A DNA stretch of 11,600 nucleotides from DATJXG01 sp035500455. GTDB taxonomy: Bacteria; Acidobacteriota; Terriglobia; Terriglobales; Acidobacteriaceae. The stretch spans positions 1 through 11,600 of the forward strand of contig DATJXG010000327.1 in the NCBI GenBank assembly GCA_035500455.1, in the 5' to 3' direction. The notes under the pieces were generated by a model. That model searched no databases. It saw only the letters and a program-made list of their open reading frames with translations, and was not told where the DNA came from. Positions 1-7,100 of this stretch are shown here, one piece after another; within the stretch, counting starts at the first letter, position 1, and each line of letters begins with the position of its first letter. The position numbers and the translations under genes were made by a program.

Positions 1-1460
<1,460 letters not shown>

Positions 1461-1482
1461 ATTCTTCAATCTCCTTAGTAGT

Positions 1483-1606
1483 CAGTGGCCGGTGGTTAGT
1501 GGCTAGTCACTTCTCCACCAGCTGGTACTGGAATTTTGGTTGCAGCAAGGGTGATCCGGGGCTGGTGCGCAGTTGCGAGCCACTAGCCACTGATCACTAG
1601 CCACTA
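1483..1606. repeat. Imperfect inverted repeat between groES and groEL
   Basis: Arm 1 is 1483-1507 and arm 2 is 1582-1606. They match in 20 of 25 positions as reverse complements and are separated by 74 bp. Each arm is itself built of repeats of a unit close to AGTGGCTAGT. Arm 2 includes the groES stop codon (1604-1606), and arm 1 ends six bases before the groEL ribosome-binding site (1471-1476). In mRNA this could fold into a long stem between the two cistrons and influence processing or groEL translation; that role is inference. It could equally be a passive intergenic repeat. Confidence 0.7.
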
Positions 1607-1936
1607 CTTCCGCGAGCCGGCCAGTTCCTTCTTCGCCGGGGCTCCGGTCAGCACGCCCAGGACTTCTTCTTCGCGCATGATGACGAGTTCTTCGCCGTCG
1701 ATCTTGATTTCGGTGCCGGAGTACTTGCCGAACAGGATGCGATCGCCCTCTTTCAGTTCCAGGGGGATGACCTTGCCGTCTTTCTCGGATTTGCCTTTGC
1801 CAACGGCGATGACTTCGCCCTCTTGCGGCTTGTCTTTGGCGCTGTCGGGGATGATAATTCCGCCGCGGGTGGTTTCAGCTTCCTCCACGCGTCGTACCAG
1901 AATGCGGTCGTGGAGAGGGTTAAATTTCGTGGCCAT
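1604..1936 (-). CDS. groES: Co-chaperonin GroES (Hsp10)
   Basis: Heptameric lid of the GroEL folding chamber, acting in the cytoplasm. The protein has 110 residues. It starts MATKFNPLHDRILVRR and contains the mobile loop that docks on GroEL (about residues 18-34, including GGIIIPDSAKDKP). It then has the family core GEVIAVGKG (40-48), GDRILFGKYSGTEI (64-77) and the closing EEVLGVL (90-96). Bacterial GroES is usually 95-100 residues, so the last 13 or so (from TGAP to SRK, Lys/Ala-rich) form a small C-terminal extension. ATG 1936 is preceded by AAGGAGT at 1944-1950. It is the first gene of the groES-groEL operon, about 100 bp downstream of the promoter and CIRCE operator. Its stop codon lies inside an inverted repeat shared with the intercistronic spacer. 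Confidence 0.98.
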   Translation of the reverse strand: MATKFNPLHDRILVRRVEEAETTRGGIIIPDSAKDKPQEGEVIAVGKGKSEKDGKVIPLELKEGDRILFGKYSGTEIKIDGEELVIMREEEVLGVLTGAPAKKELAGSRK

Positions 1937-2013
1937 ACTTGCGACTCCTTTCGTACGGTTTAGGGGTTAGAATTGGGTTGATTGCAGGGAACTGCATAAC
2001 CAGTGTACACCTG

Positions 2014-2040
2014 CTAGCACTCTTTGAGTGTGAGTGCTAA
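2014..2040 (-). promoter_or_regulatory. CIRCE operator (HrcA binding site)
   Basis: On the minus strand this reads TTAGCACTC, nine bases, GAGTGCTAG. The CIRCE consensus is TTAGCACTC-N9-GAGTGCTAA, so only the final base differs. CIRCE is the known target of the heat-shock repressor HrcA and usually lies upstream of groES-groEL or hrcA-dnaK. Here it overlaps the predicted transcription start and the edge of the -10 box, so a bound repressor would block initiation. hrcA itself is not in the window. Confidence 0.97.
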
Positions 2041-2067
2041 TTTAAAAAATCGATACCGGGCTGTCAA
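2039..2067 (-). promoter_or_regulatory. Sigma70-type promoter of groES-groEL
   Basis: On the minus strand a perfect -35 box TTGACA (2062-2067) is followed by a 17-bp spacer and the -10 box TAAATT (2039-2044). Transcription should begin near 2032, inside the CIRCE operator. This matches HrcA/CIRCE-repressed housekeeping-sigma promoters rather than sigma32 promoters. Confidence 0.9.
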
Positions 2068-2133
2068 GAGGGATCGGCTTAGTCGTCAGTAAAATGTTTG
2101 TATGCAATAACTTACATCTGATTTGAGGGAGCC

Positions 2134-2601
2134 ATGAAAAAACTCCTGTTGTTGCTCTCGATTCTTATTTTGGCGGGAATGGCGTTCGCGCAGGATGGTT
2201 TGTCGTTGGTGAACTTCCTGGTAGTCCGGGATTCCGACGGCAAGCCAATCCGCAATGCCGCGGTGGTGCTGCATCCGGTAAAGAAGAACGGCAAGCAGGA
2301 GCGCGGCGGCCTGGAACTGAAATGCGATGCCGAGGGCAAGGCCAACTTCGACGGCGTGCCCTATGGCAAACTGCGCATCCAGGTGCTGGCCCAGGGCTTT
2401 CAGACCTACGGGGAGGATTTCGAGATTGCTGAGCCGGCGCGGGAGATCAAGATCCGCATGAAACGGCCGGTGGGCCAGTATTCGATCTACAGCGACAAGA
2501 ACAATGACAAGAAAAACGACGACGCCAAAAGCGATGGCGGAGATGACAAGGGAGATGACAAGAAAGATGATGCGCAGCCGAAGGACGCCAAGCCGCAGTA
2601 G
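2134..2601 (+). CDS. Small secreted protein with carboxypeptidase-regulatory-like fold and Asp/Lys-rich tail
   Basis: A 155-residue protein with a Sec signal peptide (MKKLLLLLSILILAGMAFA, residues 1-19, cut before QDG). The middle part (about 27-110) resembles a carboxypeptidase regulatory-like beta-sandwich: LVVRDSDGKPIRNAAVVL, then CDAEGKANFDGVPYGKLRIQVLAQGFQTY, then a closing strand EIKIRMK. These domains are common in secreted and cell-surface proteins and are usually structural, not catalytic. Residues 121-155 are a low-complexity tail of Asp and Lys with a few Gly, Pro and Gln, probably disordered and perhaps ion- or surface-binding; that role is a guess. The start has GAGGGAG at 2125-2131, close to ATG 2134. 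It is divergent from groES. No convincing promoter was found in the roughly 65 bp upstream. The exact function is unknown. Confidence 0.85.
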   Translation: MKKLLLLLSILILAGMAFAQDGLSLVNFLVVRDSDGKPIRNAAVVLHPVKKNGKQERGGLELKCDAEGKANFDGVPYGKLRIQVLAQGFQTYGEDFEIAEPAREIKIRMKRPVGQYSIYSDKNNDKKNDDAKSDGGDDKGDDKKDDAQPKDAKPQ

Positions 2602-2619
2602 AAGAAATTGGCGATTGCC

Positions 2620-2728
2620 GATTTGCAATTGGCAATTTTCGATTGCTGATTGAAACCCGGGCGGGCTCAGGTGTGAAATCAACAATCAAAATCATCAATC
2701 AAAAATTGAAAATCGCCAATCGCAAATC
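2620..2728. repeat. AT-rich inverted repeat filling the spacer before the EVE gene
   Basis: Arms 2620-2653 and 2695-2728 match as reverse complements in 29 of 34 positions around a 41-bp centre. Flanking sequence from about 2605 to 2738 is made of the same short words (ATTGGC, GATTGC, CAATCG and variants). It is far more AT-rich than the surrounding genes. It starts just after the stop of the secreted-protein gene and ends 11 bp before the EVE start codon, so it fills the whole spacer. As RNA it could form a long hairpin acting as a transcript end or stabiliser, but there is no U-tract of the classical terminator type. Confidence 0.75.
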
Positions 2729-2739
2729 GACAATTCCCC

Positions 2740-3120
2740 ATGGACTATCTACTCAAAACCGAACCTTCCGAATATTCCTTCGCCGATCTGCAGCGCGACA
2801 AGTCCACCATCTGGGATGGAGTTTCCAACCCGGTCGCGCTGAAAAACCTGCGCGGCATGAAGGCGGGTGAACGCCTGGTGATCTACGAGACCGGCGATCA
2901 CAAGAGCGCCGTCGGCACGGCGACCGTCGTATCCGTCGATGCCGAAGATCCAAAGAATCCGCAAGTGAAAATCAAGATGGACAAGCCGCTGGCGAAAGCG
3001 GTGACGCTGGCCGAGGTCAAAGCCAACAAGCTGTTCGCCGATTCCCCCCTGGTGCGGCAGGGCCGCTTGAGCGTAGTGCCGCTGACAGCGGCGCAGTACG
3101 CATTCCTTACCGGCGACTAG
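2740..3120 (+). CDS. EVE (PUA-like) domain protein, thymocyte nuclear protein family
   Basis: A 126-residue single-domain protein. Family landmarks in order: YLLKTEPSEYSFADLQ (3-18), WDGVSNPVALKNLRGMKAGE (25-44), LVIYETGDHKSAVGTATVV (46-64), then KPLAKAVTLAEVKAN (82-96) and LVRQGRLSVVPLTAAQY (104-120). EVE domains are relatives of PUA and YTH folds. Some bind modified cytosine in DNA, and in bacteria they can occur fused to restriction enzymes. This one is stand-alone with no restriction or methyltransferase gene in view, so its ligand is unknown. It is slightly shorter than the usual 135-150 residues, mainly in the middle loops. No Shine-Dalgarno sequence precedes ATG 2740, whose upstream bases belong to the AT-rich inverted repeat. 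The start is still supported because the domain begins right at MDYLLKTEP. Confidence 0.92.
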   Translation: MDYLLKTEPSEYSFADLQRDKSTIWDGVSNPVALKNLRGMKAGERLVIYETGDHKSAVGTATVVSVDAEDPKNPQVKIKMDKPLAKAVTLAEVKANKLFADSPLVRQGRLSVVPLTAAQYAFLTGD

Positions 3121-3137
3121 CACTCGAACAGTATCGC

Positions 3138-3189
3138 CCTGTCATCCCGACCGGAGCCGGAGCGAATGCGACGGCGGAGTGGAGGGACC
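3138..3189 (+). repeat. Intergenic repeat type TGTCATCC, copy A
   Basis: Begins CCTGTCATCCCGACCGGAG. The first 27 bases match copy B (4468-4519, opposite strand) at 26 positions; after a one-base length difference the similarity continues, with GCGACGGC shared by both. It lies just after the EVE stop codon. The two copies point toward each other around the hydrolase gene. It codes for nothing recognisable. Confidence 0.8.
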
Positions 3190-3210
3190 TGCTTCCTGGA
3201 GTCTTGCCGG

Positions 3211-3255
3211 GGTACCCCATTTCTCGCGCGCCCTTTGCGCGAGAAGTGGGGTACC
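3211..3255. repeat. Long near-perfect hairpin, copy 1 of a GGTRCCCCAT element
   Basis: Arms 3211-3229 and 3237-3255 pair over 19 bp with one mismatch (a G-U pair in one RNA orientation) around a 7-base loop. Arm 1 begins GGTACCCCATTTCTCGC. It lies between convergent genes, 12 bp downstream of the hydrolase stop codon and 90 bp after the EVE stop. It could therefore end or protect transcripts from both sides. No T-run follows on either strand, so a classical intrinsic terminator is not supported. A degraded relative is present at 6974-7009. Confidence 0.85.
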
Positions 3256-3267
3256 TGCGACTTGGCA

Positions 3268-4203
3268 CTATTCCGGAATCATCCCGATCGTCTGCAGCCA
3301 CGTCTCCACCAGTTGCGGCCATCCCGTAATCGGGAGCTTCGTGCGCCGCAGCCCAAAGGCATGCCCGCCATGCGCATACAAATGCATCTCGACCGGAACC
3401 TTAGCCTTTTCCAGCGCTGCGTAATAAACCAGCGAGTTCTTCACCGTGTCGATCGGGTCATCTTCAGCCTGCAGCAAAAACGTAGGCGGTGTCTGGCTGG
3501 TGACAGGAACTTGCGGATTCAGCTCAAAATTCCTAGAGGTATTCTCCAGCATATGTCCGGGATAAATGGCCACCGCAAAATCCGGGCGGCAGCTTTCTTT
3601 GTCGGCCGCATCTACAGCCCGATATAGACGCTTGAAGTGCGTGCTCATTGCCGCCACCAGGTGCCCGCCCGCCGAAAATCCAAGCACACCGATCTTGTGC
3701 GGATCGATATGCCACTCCGCGGCGTGAAAGCGCACTAGCCCCAGCGTCCTCTGCGCATCTTCCAAGGCCATCGGTGATTTGGGATACGGCCCCGATCTCG
3801 GAAACAGTCCATCCCCCGGAACACGATACTTCAACAGCACACACGTGATGCCCCGGGAGGTCAGCCAGTCACAGACCTCCGTACCCTCAAGATCGATGGC
3901 CAGAACCCAATAGCCGCCGCCCGGAAACACGACGACCGCAGCACCCGTATTCTTTCCCTTTGGCGAGTAAATCGTCATGGTAGGTCGCGAGACCTGGCCC
4001 ACGCCAACCACCGGCCTGCCCGCAACCAAAAGGTCCGTACTCGTCGCAACGACCTCCGGCCCCGCGACCGCCACCGCATCAGGCGCTGCCCCCGGCCATA
4101 TCGGCACTTGCGCATGTCCCGGAGATGGCTGCCAGGCAGGCGTCTGTGCGCTCAGAATGCCGGATGCAAACACAAAACAGAGACTAAAGATCAACGGTTT
4201 CAT
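3268..4203 (-). CDS. Secreted alpha/beta hydrolase (esterase, acetylxylan-esterase-like)
   Basis: A 311-residue exported serine hydrolase from ATG 4203. The signal peptide MKPLIFSLCFVFASGILSAQ is followed by a linker with WPGAAPDA. The core has the oxyanion-hole loop FPGGGYWVLA (about 93-102), the nucleophile elbow GFSAGG with Ser at about 177, a probable acid in AEDDPID (Asp about 249) and the catalytic His in HGGHAFGL (about 281). This arrangement is typical of the BD-FAE/acetylxylan-esterase-like group, which removes acyl groups from polysaccharides or small esters; the substrate here is not known. An upstream in-frame GTG at 4215 is possible. I prefer ATG 4203 because it gives a normal signal peptide and has GGGGA a few bases upstream. 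It converges with the EVE gene and is divergent from the carboxylesterase. Confidence 0.9.
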   Translation of the reverse strand: MKPLIFSLCFVFASGILSAQTPAWQPSPGHAQVPIWPGAAPDAVAVAGPEVVATSTDLLVAGRPVVGVGQVSRPTMTIYSPKGKNTGAAVVVFPGGGYWVLAIDLEGTEVCDWLTSRGITCVLLKYRVPGDGLFPRSGPYPKSPMALEDAQRTLGLVRFHAAEWHIDPHKIGVLGFSAGGHLVAAMSTHFKRLYRAVDAADKESCRPDFAVAIYPGHMLENTSRNFELNPQVPVTSQTPPTFLLQAEDDPIDTVKNSLVYYAALEKAKVPVEMHLYAHGGHAFGLRRTKLPITGWPQLVETWLQTIGMIPE

Positions 4204-4714
4204 CACAATCCCCACAGTGGAGCAGTTCAGATGTTATGAGTCGGACGAATTCTGCGGATGCGCATCCCTCATCTCTTCATTTCTTCGGAATGCGGCTCGA
4301 GATTCGTGCTGACCGGGGTTCGCACCGCTGGAGCTGATGATTCAGGGGATGAGCGGCATGTTCTGCATCGGCGTGTAGCAGAGGTTCTCCAGAGCCTCAC
4401 CAGCTTCTCACTGATCGGGGGCTCGCAGGTTTACTACAAGGCTTCTCATAGCTGCCGCGAATGCGCCGGATCCTTCCGCTCAGCCGTCGCCGCGCTCCGG
4501 CTCCGGTCAGGATGACAGGTGAGATCGGAAAAACCTCTTCATGAACTACTCCCCTCTTACTTTGCCCCCGCGCCCATTCCGCATTTTGTCCTCCTGCGGA
4601 TGCTTCCCGAGTTTCGTAACGCCCTCCCCTATCCACGACTCCCTTTGCAGTACAATCCCCTGTTCGTCCAAAGTAAGAGACTTCCCGGTTGCCAGAAAAA
4701 GGAGCCCAAAGAAA
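4204..4714. other. 511-bp spacer between two divergent esterase genes, no gene seen
   Basis: Open frames across this stretch on either strand are short, lack ribosome-binding sites or extend into the antisense of the carboxylesterase. It contains a perfect 12-bp palindrome GGATGCGCATCC (4256-4267), about 53 bp upstream of the hydrolase start, which might be an operator. It also contains repeat copy B (4468-4519) and a -10-like TACAAT (4651-4656) about 60 bp before the carboxylesterase start, without a recognisable -35. The minus strand around 4270-4440 has a short stretch free of stops in one frame, but nothing resembles a known protein. Confidence 0.5.
4468..4519 (-). repeat. Intergenic repeat type TGTCATCC, copy B
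   Basis: Read on the minus strand it starts CCTGTCATCCTGACCGGAG. It matches copy A (3138-3189) at 26 of the first 27 bases and more weakly after that. The orientation is opposite to copy A, so the pair brackets the alpha/beta hydrolase gene in a 1.38-kb interval. Confidence 0.8.
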
Positions 4715-6271
4715 ATGGGGAATGCTTGTCGATGGCTGGTGGCGCTCACGATGTTGGCCGCACCTCTGGCGGCATATGCGCGGTCTGCCGAGTTGCGGGT
4801 GAAAACGCACTCCGGTGAAGTTGAGGGCAAGCAGATGGGCCCGGTGCGCGCCTTCCTGGGCATTCCCTATGCCGCGCCCCCGGTCGGCGACCTGCGCTGG
4901 AAGCCGCCGATGCCGGCCACCAAGTGGAAAGGCGTGCGCCAGGCCACGGAATTCGGCGCGCGTTGTATGCAGTCCCCGGTATTCAGCGACATGGTGTTCC
5001 GCGACCCCGGCCTGAGCGAAGACTGCCTCACCCTCAACGTCTGGACGCTTGCCAAAGATGCCAAAGCCAAGCTCCCGGTGATGGTGTGGATCTATGGCGG
5101 CGGATTCGTCGCTGGCACGACCTCCGAGCAGCGGCAGGATGGAAGCGTGCTCGCGCAACAGGGCGTGGTCGTGGTGTCGATGAATTACCGGCTGGGCATC
5201 TTTGGCTTCTTCGTGCACCCGCAACTGGCGGCGGAATCGGGTCGCAACTCCGCCGGCAACTATGGCTTGCTCGATCAGGTGGCGGCTCTGCAGTGGGTGC
5301 AGGACAACATCGCGGCGTTCGGTGGAGATCCCTCGAACGTGACCATCTTCGGCGAAAGCGCGGGATCATTTTCAGTGAGCGCCTTGATGGCTTCTCCGCT
5401 GGCGAAGGGCTTGTTTCAAAAAGCGATCGGCGAAAGTGGAGCCGCGTTCTTCAGCAGCGGCCTGCGCTTCGAGCCGCTGGCGGAACGCGAAGAAAAAGAC
5501 TCCAAGCTTGCGGGCGCCACTCTGGGAGCGAGCGCGTTGCCCGAACTGCGCGCCATCCCTGCGCAGAAGCTGCTCGACGCCTTCTTCAAACCCGGCGGCG
5601 GCTTCGATTTCGGCCCTGATATTGATGGATATTTTCTGCCGCAATCCGCGGCCGAAATCTTCGCCGCCGGCAAGCAGAACGACGTTCCCCTGCTGGCGGG
5701 ATGGAACCGCGACGAAGGCAGCTCTGACCTTGCACAGAAGCCTACGTTGGAGAGCCTGAAGGCGGAGGCGCAGAAGGACTTCGGCGACAAGGCGGAGGAG
5801 TTCTTGCGCCTCTATCCGGCAAAGACGGATGCAGAGGCCGTACGCGCATCCGAAGATCTCGCCGGCGACCGCTTCATCGCCTGGTCGGCTTGGCGATGGA
5901 TGGAAGCGCAGTCGAAAACCGGCAAACAGCCGATGTACCGCTATCGTTTCGACATGAGCCTGCCGGGCGACGTGGGCGAAGCCCAGCTGGGTGCGTACCA
6001 TTCGGCGGAAATCGAATACGTATTCGGCCAGCTCGATTCCAAAGCCCATCGGCAGTGGCGTCCCGAGGATCGGCGGCTCAGCCTGGAAATGCAGAAGTAC
6101 TGGGCGAACTTCGCGCGCAACGGCAATCCCAATGGCCCCGGCTTGCCGCAGTGGCCGACCTATGACGCCGCGAGTGGCTGGCAGGTGATGCACCTGGGCG
6201 AGCAGCCGGAAGCCCGCAAAGACAATCTGCGGGAGCGCTATTTGTTCTTAAGCACGGTCTGGGAGAAGTAG
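4715..6271 (+). CDS. Secreted type-B carboxylesterase
   Basis: A 518-residue exported serine esterase of the cholinesterase/carboxylesterase B family, hydrolysing carboxylic esters; the natural substrate is unknown. After the signal peptide (MGNACRWLVALTMLAAPLAA and a few residues) come FLGIPYAAPPVGDLRW (about 47-62) and the family signature SEDCLTLNVW (101-110). The oxyanion loop is YGGGF (127-131) and the nucleophile elbow is FGESAG with Ser about 215. The acid is Glu in NRDEGSS (about 334) and the catalytic His is in GAYHSAE (about 429). Cys about 84 and Cys about 104 could form the disulfide conserved in this family. ATG 4715 is chosen over the in-frame ATG 4541 because AAAGGAG at 4698-4704 precedes it and the signal peptide then sits at the N-terminus. 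Length is normal and all catalytic residues are present. It stands alone, divergent from the other esterase. Confidence 0.95.
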   Translation: MGNACRWLVALTMLAAPLAAYARSAELRVKTHSGEVEGKQMGPVRAFLGIPYAAPPVGDLRWKPPMPATKWKGVRQATEFGARCMQSPVFSDMVFRDPGLSEDCLTLNVWTLAKDAKAKLPVMVWIYGGGFVAGTTSEQRQDGSVLAQQGVVVVSMNYRLGIFGFFVHPQLAAESGRNSAGNYGLLDQVAALQWVQDNIAAFGGDPSNVTIFGESAGSFSVSALMASPLAKGLFQKAIGESGAAFFSSGLRFEPLAEREEKDSKLAGATLGASALPELRAIPAQKLLDAFFKPGGGFDFGPDIDGYFLPQSAAEIFAAGKQNDVPLLAGWNRDEGSSDLAQKPTLESLKAEAQKDFGDKAEEFLRLYPAKTDAEAVRASEDLAGDRFIAWSAWRWMEAQSKTGKQPMYRYRFDMSLPGDVGEAQLGAYHSAEIEYVFGQLDSKAHRQWRPEDRRLSLEMQKYWANFARNGNPNGPGLPQWPTYDAASGWQVMHLGEQPEARKDNLRERYLFLSTVWEK

Positions 6272-6280
6272 AGAGCGGTC

Positions 6281-6297
6281 CCGAAGGGAATCTTCGG
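6281..6297. terminator. Short hairpin after the carboxylesterase
   Basis: CCGAAG (6281-6286) and CTTCGG (6292-6297) form a perfect 6-bp stem with a 5-base loop, starting 9 bp after the stop codon. No T-run follows, so this is at best a weak or Rho-dependent transcript end. Confidence 0.3.
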
Positions 6298-6314
6298 AGG
6301 CCCGCCAAGGGAAT

Positions 6315-6330
6315 GGGCTAGAATTAGCCC
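6315..6330 (+). promoter_or_regulatory. Palindrome containing a -10 box before the toxin-antitoxin genes
   Basis: GGGCTA (6315-6320) and TAGCCC (6325-6330) are perfect inverted arms around GAAT. The sequence TAGAAT at 6319-6324 is a good -10 hexamer, placing a start near 6331 and a short leader before ATG 6343. No clear -35 was found. Type II modules usually repress themselves by binding such palindromes, so this is a likely autoregulatory operator (inference). Confidence 0.5.
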
Positions 6331-6342
6331 AGCGAGGTGATC

Positions 6343-6591
6343 ATGGCGCAGATGACGCCTGAGGTTTCCAAGCTGCTGGAACAAGCGTTGGCGCTCTCTC
6401 TCGAAGAGCAGGAGGCGCTGGCGGATTCGCTGATCTCCAATCTCGGCGGCAAAGTAGAGGAAGGCTTGGAAACTGCCTGGGAAGCCGAGATCGCGAAGCG
6501 AGTCGAAGAACTGGACTCTGGGCGCGCGAAGACGGTCTCATGGGAGCAGGTCCGCAAGAGCAATTTGGCGAAGCTGACCGATGCCCAGTAG
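6343..6591 (+). CDS. Antitoxin of a type II toxin-antitoxin module (addiction-module component, PF09720-like)
   Basis: An 82-residue acidic, mostly helical protein. It carries the features of the small addiction-module antidote family: an N-terminal TPEVSKLLEQALALSLEEQEALADSLI (5-31), then W-x-x-EI-x-x-R (about 46-53, AWEAEIAKR) and SWEQV (66-70) near the end. Antitoxins of this family neutralise a RelE/ParE-type toxin by binding it. ATG 6343 is preceded by GAGGTGATC, an extended match to the 16S rRNA tail, at 6334-6342. A GTG at 6337 is in frame but would overlap this site and lacks its own. The gene overlaps the toxin start by 11 bp, which suggests coupled translation. Confidence 0.9.
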   Translation: MAQMTPEVSKLLEQALALSLEEQEALADSLISNLGGKVEEGLETAWEAEIAKRVEELDSGRAKTVSWEQVRKSNLAKLTDAQ

Positions 6592-6883
6592 CCGTGCCGA
6601 ATTTCTCGACGTCGCCCGCGAAGAATACGACGCCGCCTTCGATTGGTACTTGGGGCGTAGCAAGGATGCGGCGCTAAGGTTCGATGCCGAAGTGGAGCGG
6701 GCAGTCTCGCAGATCATCCAGGCGCCCCGCCGATGGGCCGCCGGCCCAAGACATACTCGCAGGTTTCTGCTGAAACAATTTCCATTTCTTCTGATTTATC
6801 GCGAGCTACCTTCAGGAGACATTCAGATCATCGCAGTTGCTCACACCAGCCGAAAACCGGGATTCTGGAAACAGAGGATTTGA
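6581..6883 (+). CDS. RelE/ParE family toxin
   Basis: A basic 100-residue protein of the RelE/ParE fold. Landmarks are an N-terminal helical part EFLDVAREEYDAAFDWY (7-23), FDAEVERAVSQIIQAPRRW (34-52), then the family core RRFLLKQFPFLLIYRE (60-75), IQIIAVAHTSRKPGFWKQR (81-99). Toxins of this superfamily either cut mRNA at the ribosome or poison DNA gyrase; the sequence alone does not say which. The start ATG 6581 lies inside the last codons of the antitoxin gene (11-bp overlap), the standard antitoxin-first order. Both genes are intact. Confidence 0.9.
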   Translation: MPSSRAEFLDVAREEYDAAFDWYLGRSKDAALRFDAEVERAVSQIIQAPRRWAAGPRHTRRFLLKQFPFLLIYRELPSGDIQIIAVAHTSRKPGFWKQRI

Positions 6884-6973
6884 GAAAGCGCAGCAGGGCC
6901 GATGCCGGTGACCGGTCCAAGCCCCGCTGGGGGGTTGATGGTTGCTCTTATCTGAGCCGCTGAACCGACGCCG

Positions 6974-7009
6974 GGTGCCCCATGTCTCGCCGGTTTTGCT
7001 AGAGATGGG
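6974..7009. repeat. Degraded copy 2 of the GGTRCCCCAT hairpin element
   Basis: GTGCCCCATGTCTCGC (6975-6990) matches GTACCCCATTTCTCGC of copy 1 at 14 of 16 positions. Its own arms, 6979-6990 and 6998-7009, pair at 10 of 12 positions around the loop CGGTTTT. As with copy 1, it lies between convergent genes (toxin and ROK kinase), about 90 bp from both stop codons. Confidence 0.7.
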
Positions 7010-7078
7010 CTTCGCTTAGAATCCGTCTTTGACGTTGGCTTTGCCGCTCGTCACTAGCCCCGTCTCCACACGGGCTTT

Positions 7079-7100
7079 GCCGGCGGGACGCCGGCGCTAC
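7079..7100. repeat. GCCGGC-based hairpin element, copy 1, overlapping the ROK stop codon
   Basis: GCCGGC, GGGAC, GCCGGC, then GCTAC; 21 of 22 bases match copy 2 at 10689-10710. The two GCCGGC words pair as a short stem. The CTA of the tail is the reverse complement of the TAG stop of the ROK kinase, so the gene ends inside the element. Confidence 0.8.

Noticed and set aside
2086..2685. A 199-codon minus-strand frame opposite the small secreted protein.
   Set aside because: The plus strand has a signal peptide, a ribosome-binding site and a recognisable domain. The minus frame starts inside the AT-rich repeat.
2740..3120. EVE-domain gene as part of a restriction or other DNA-modification defence island.
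   Set aside because: No nuclease, methyltransferase, helicase or other defence gene lies in the window; the neighbours are chaperonins and esterases.
4270..4440. Possible remnant of a decayed gene on the minus strand between the two esterases.
   Set aside because: About 50 codons are open in one frame but with no start, no conserved motif and no relation to a known protein that I can recognise.
4397..6193. Two long minus-strand open frames (275 and 273 codons) across the carboxylesterase and its upstream region.
   Set aside because: The plus-strand carboxylesterase has complete catalytic motifs over the same bases. The minus-strand frames lack starts with ribosome-binding sites and recognisable domains.
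6281..6297. Classical Rho-independent terminator after the carboxylesterase.
   Set aside because: The stem is only 6 bp and no T-run follows on either strand; kept only as a low-confidence hairpin.
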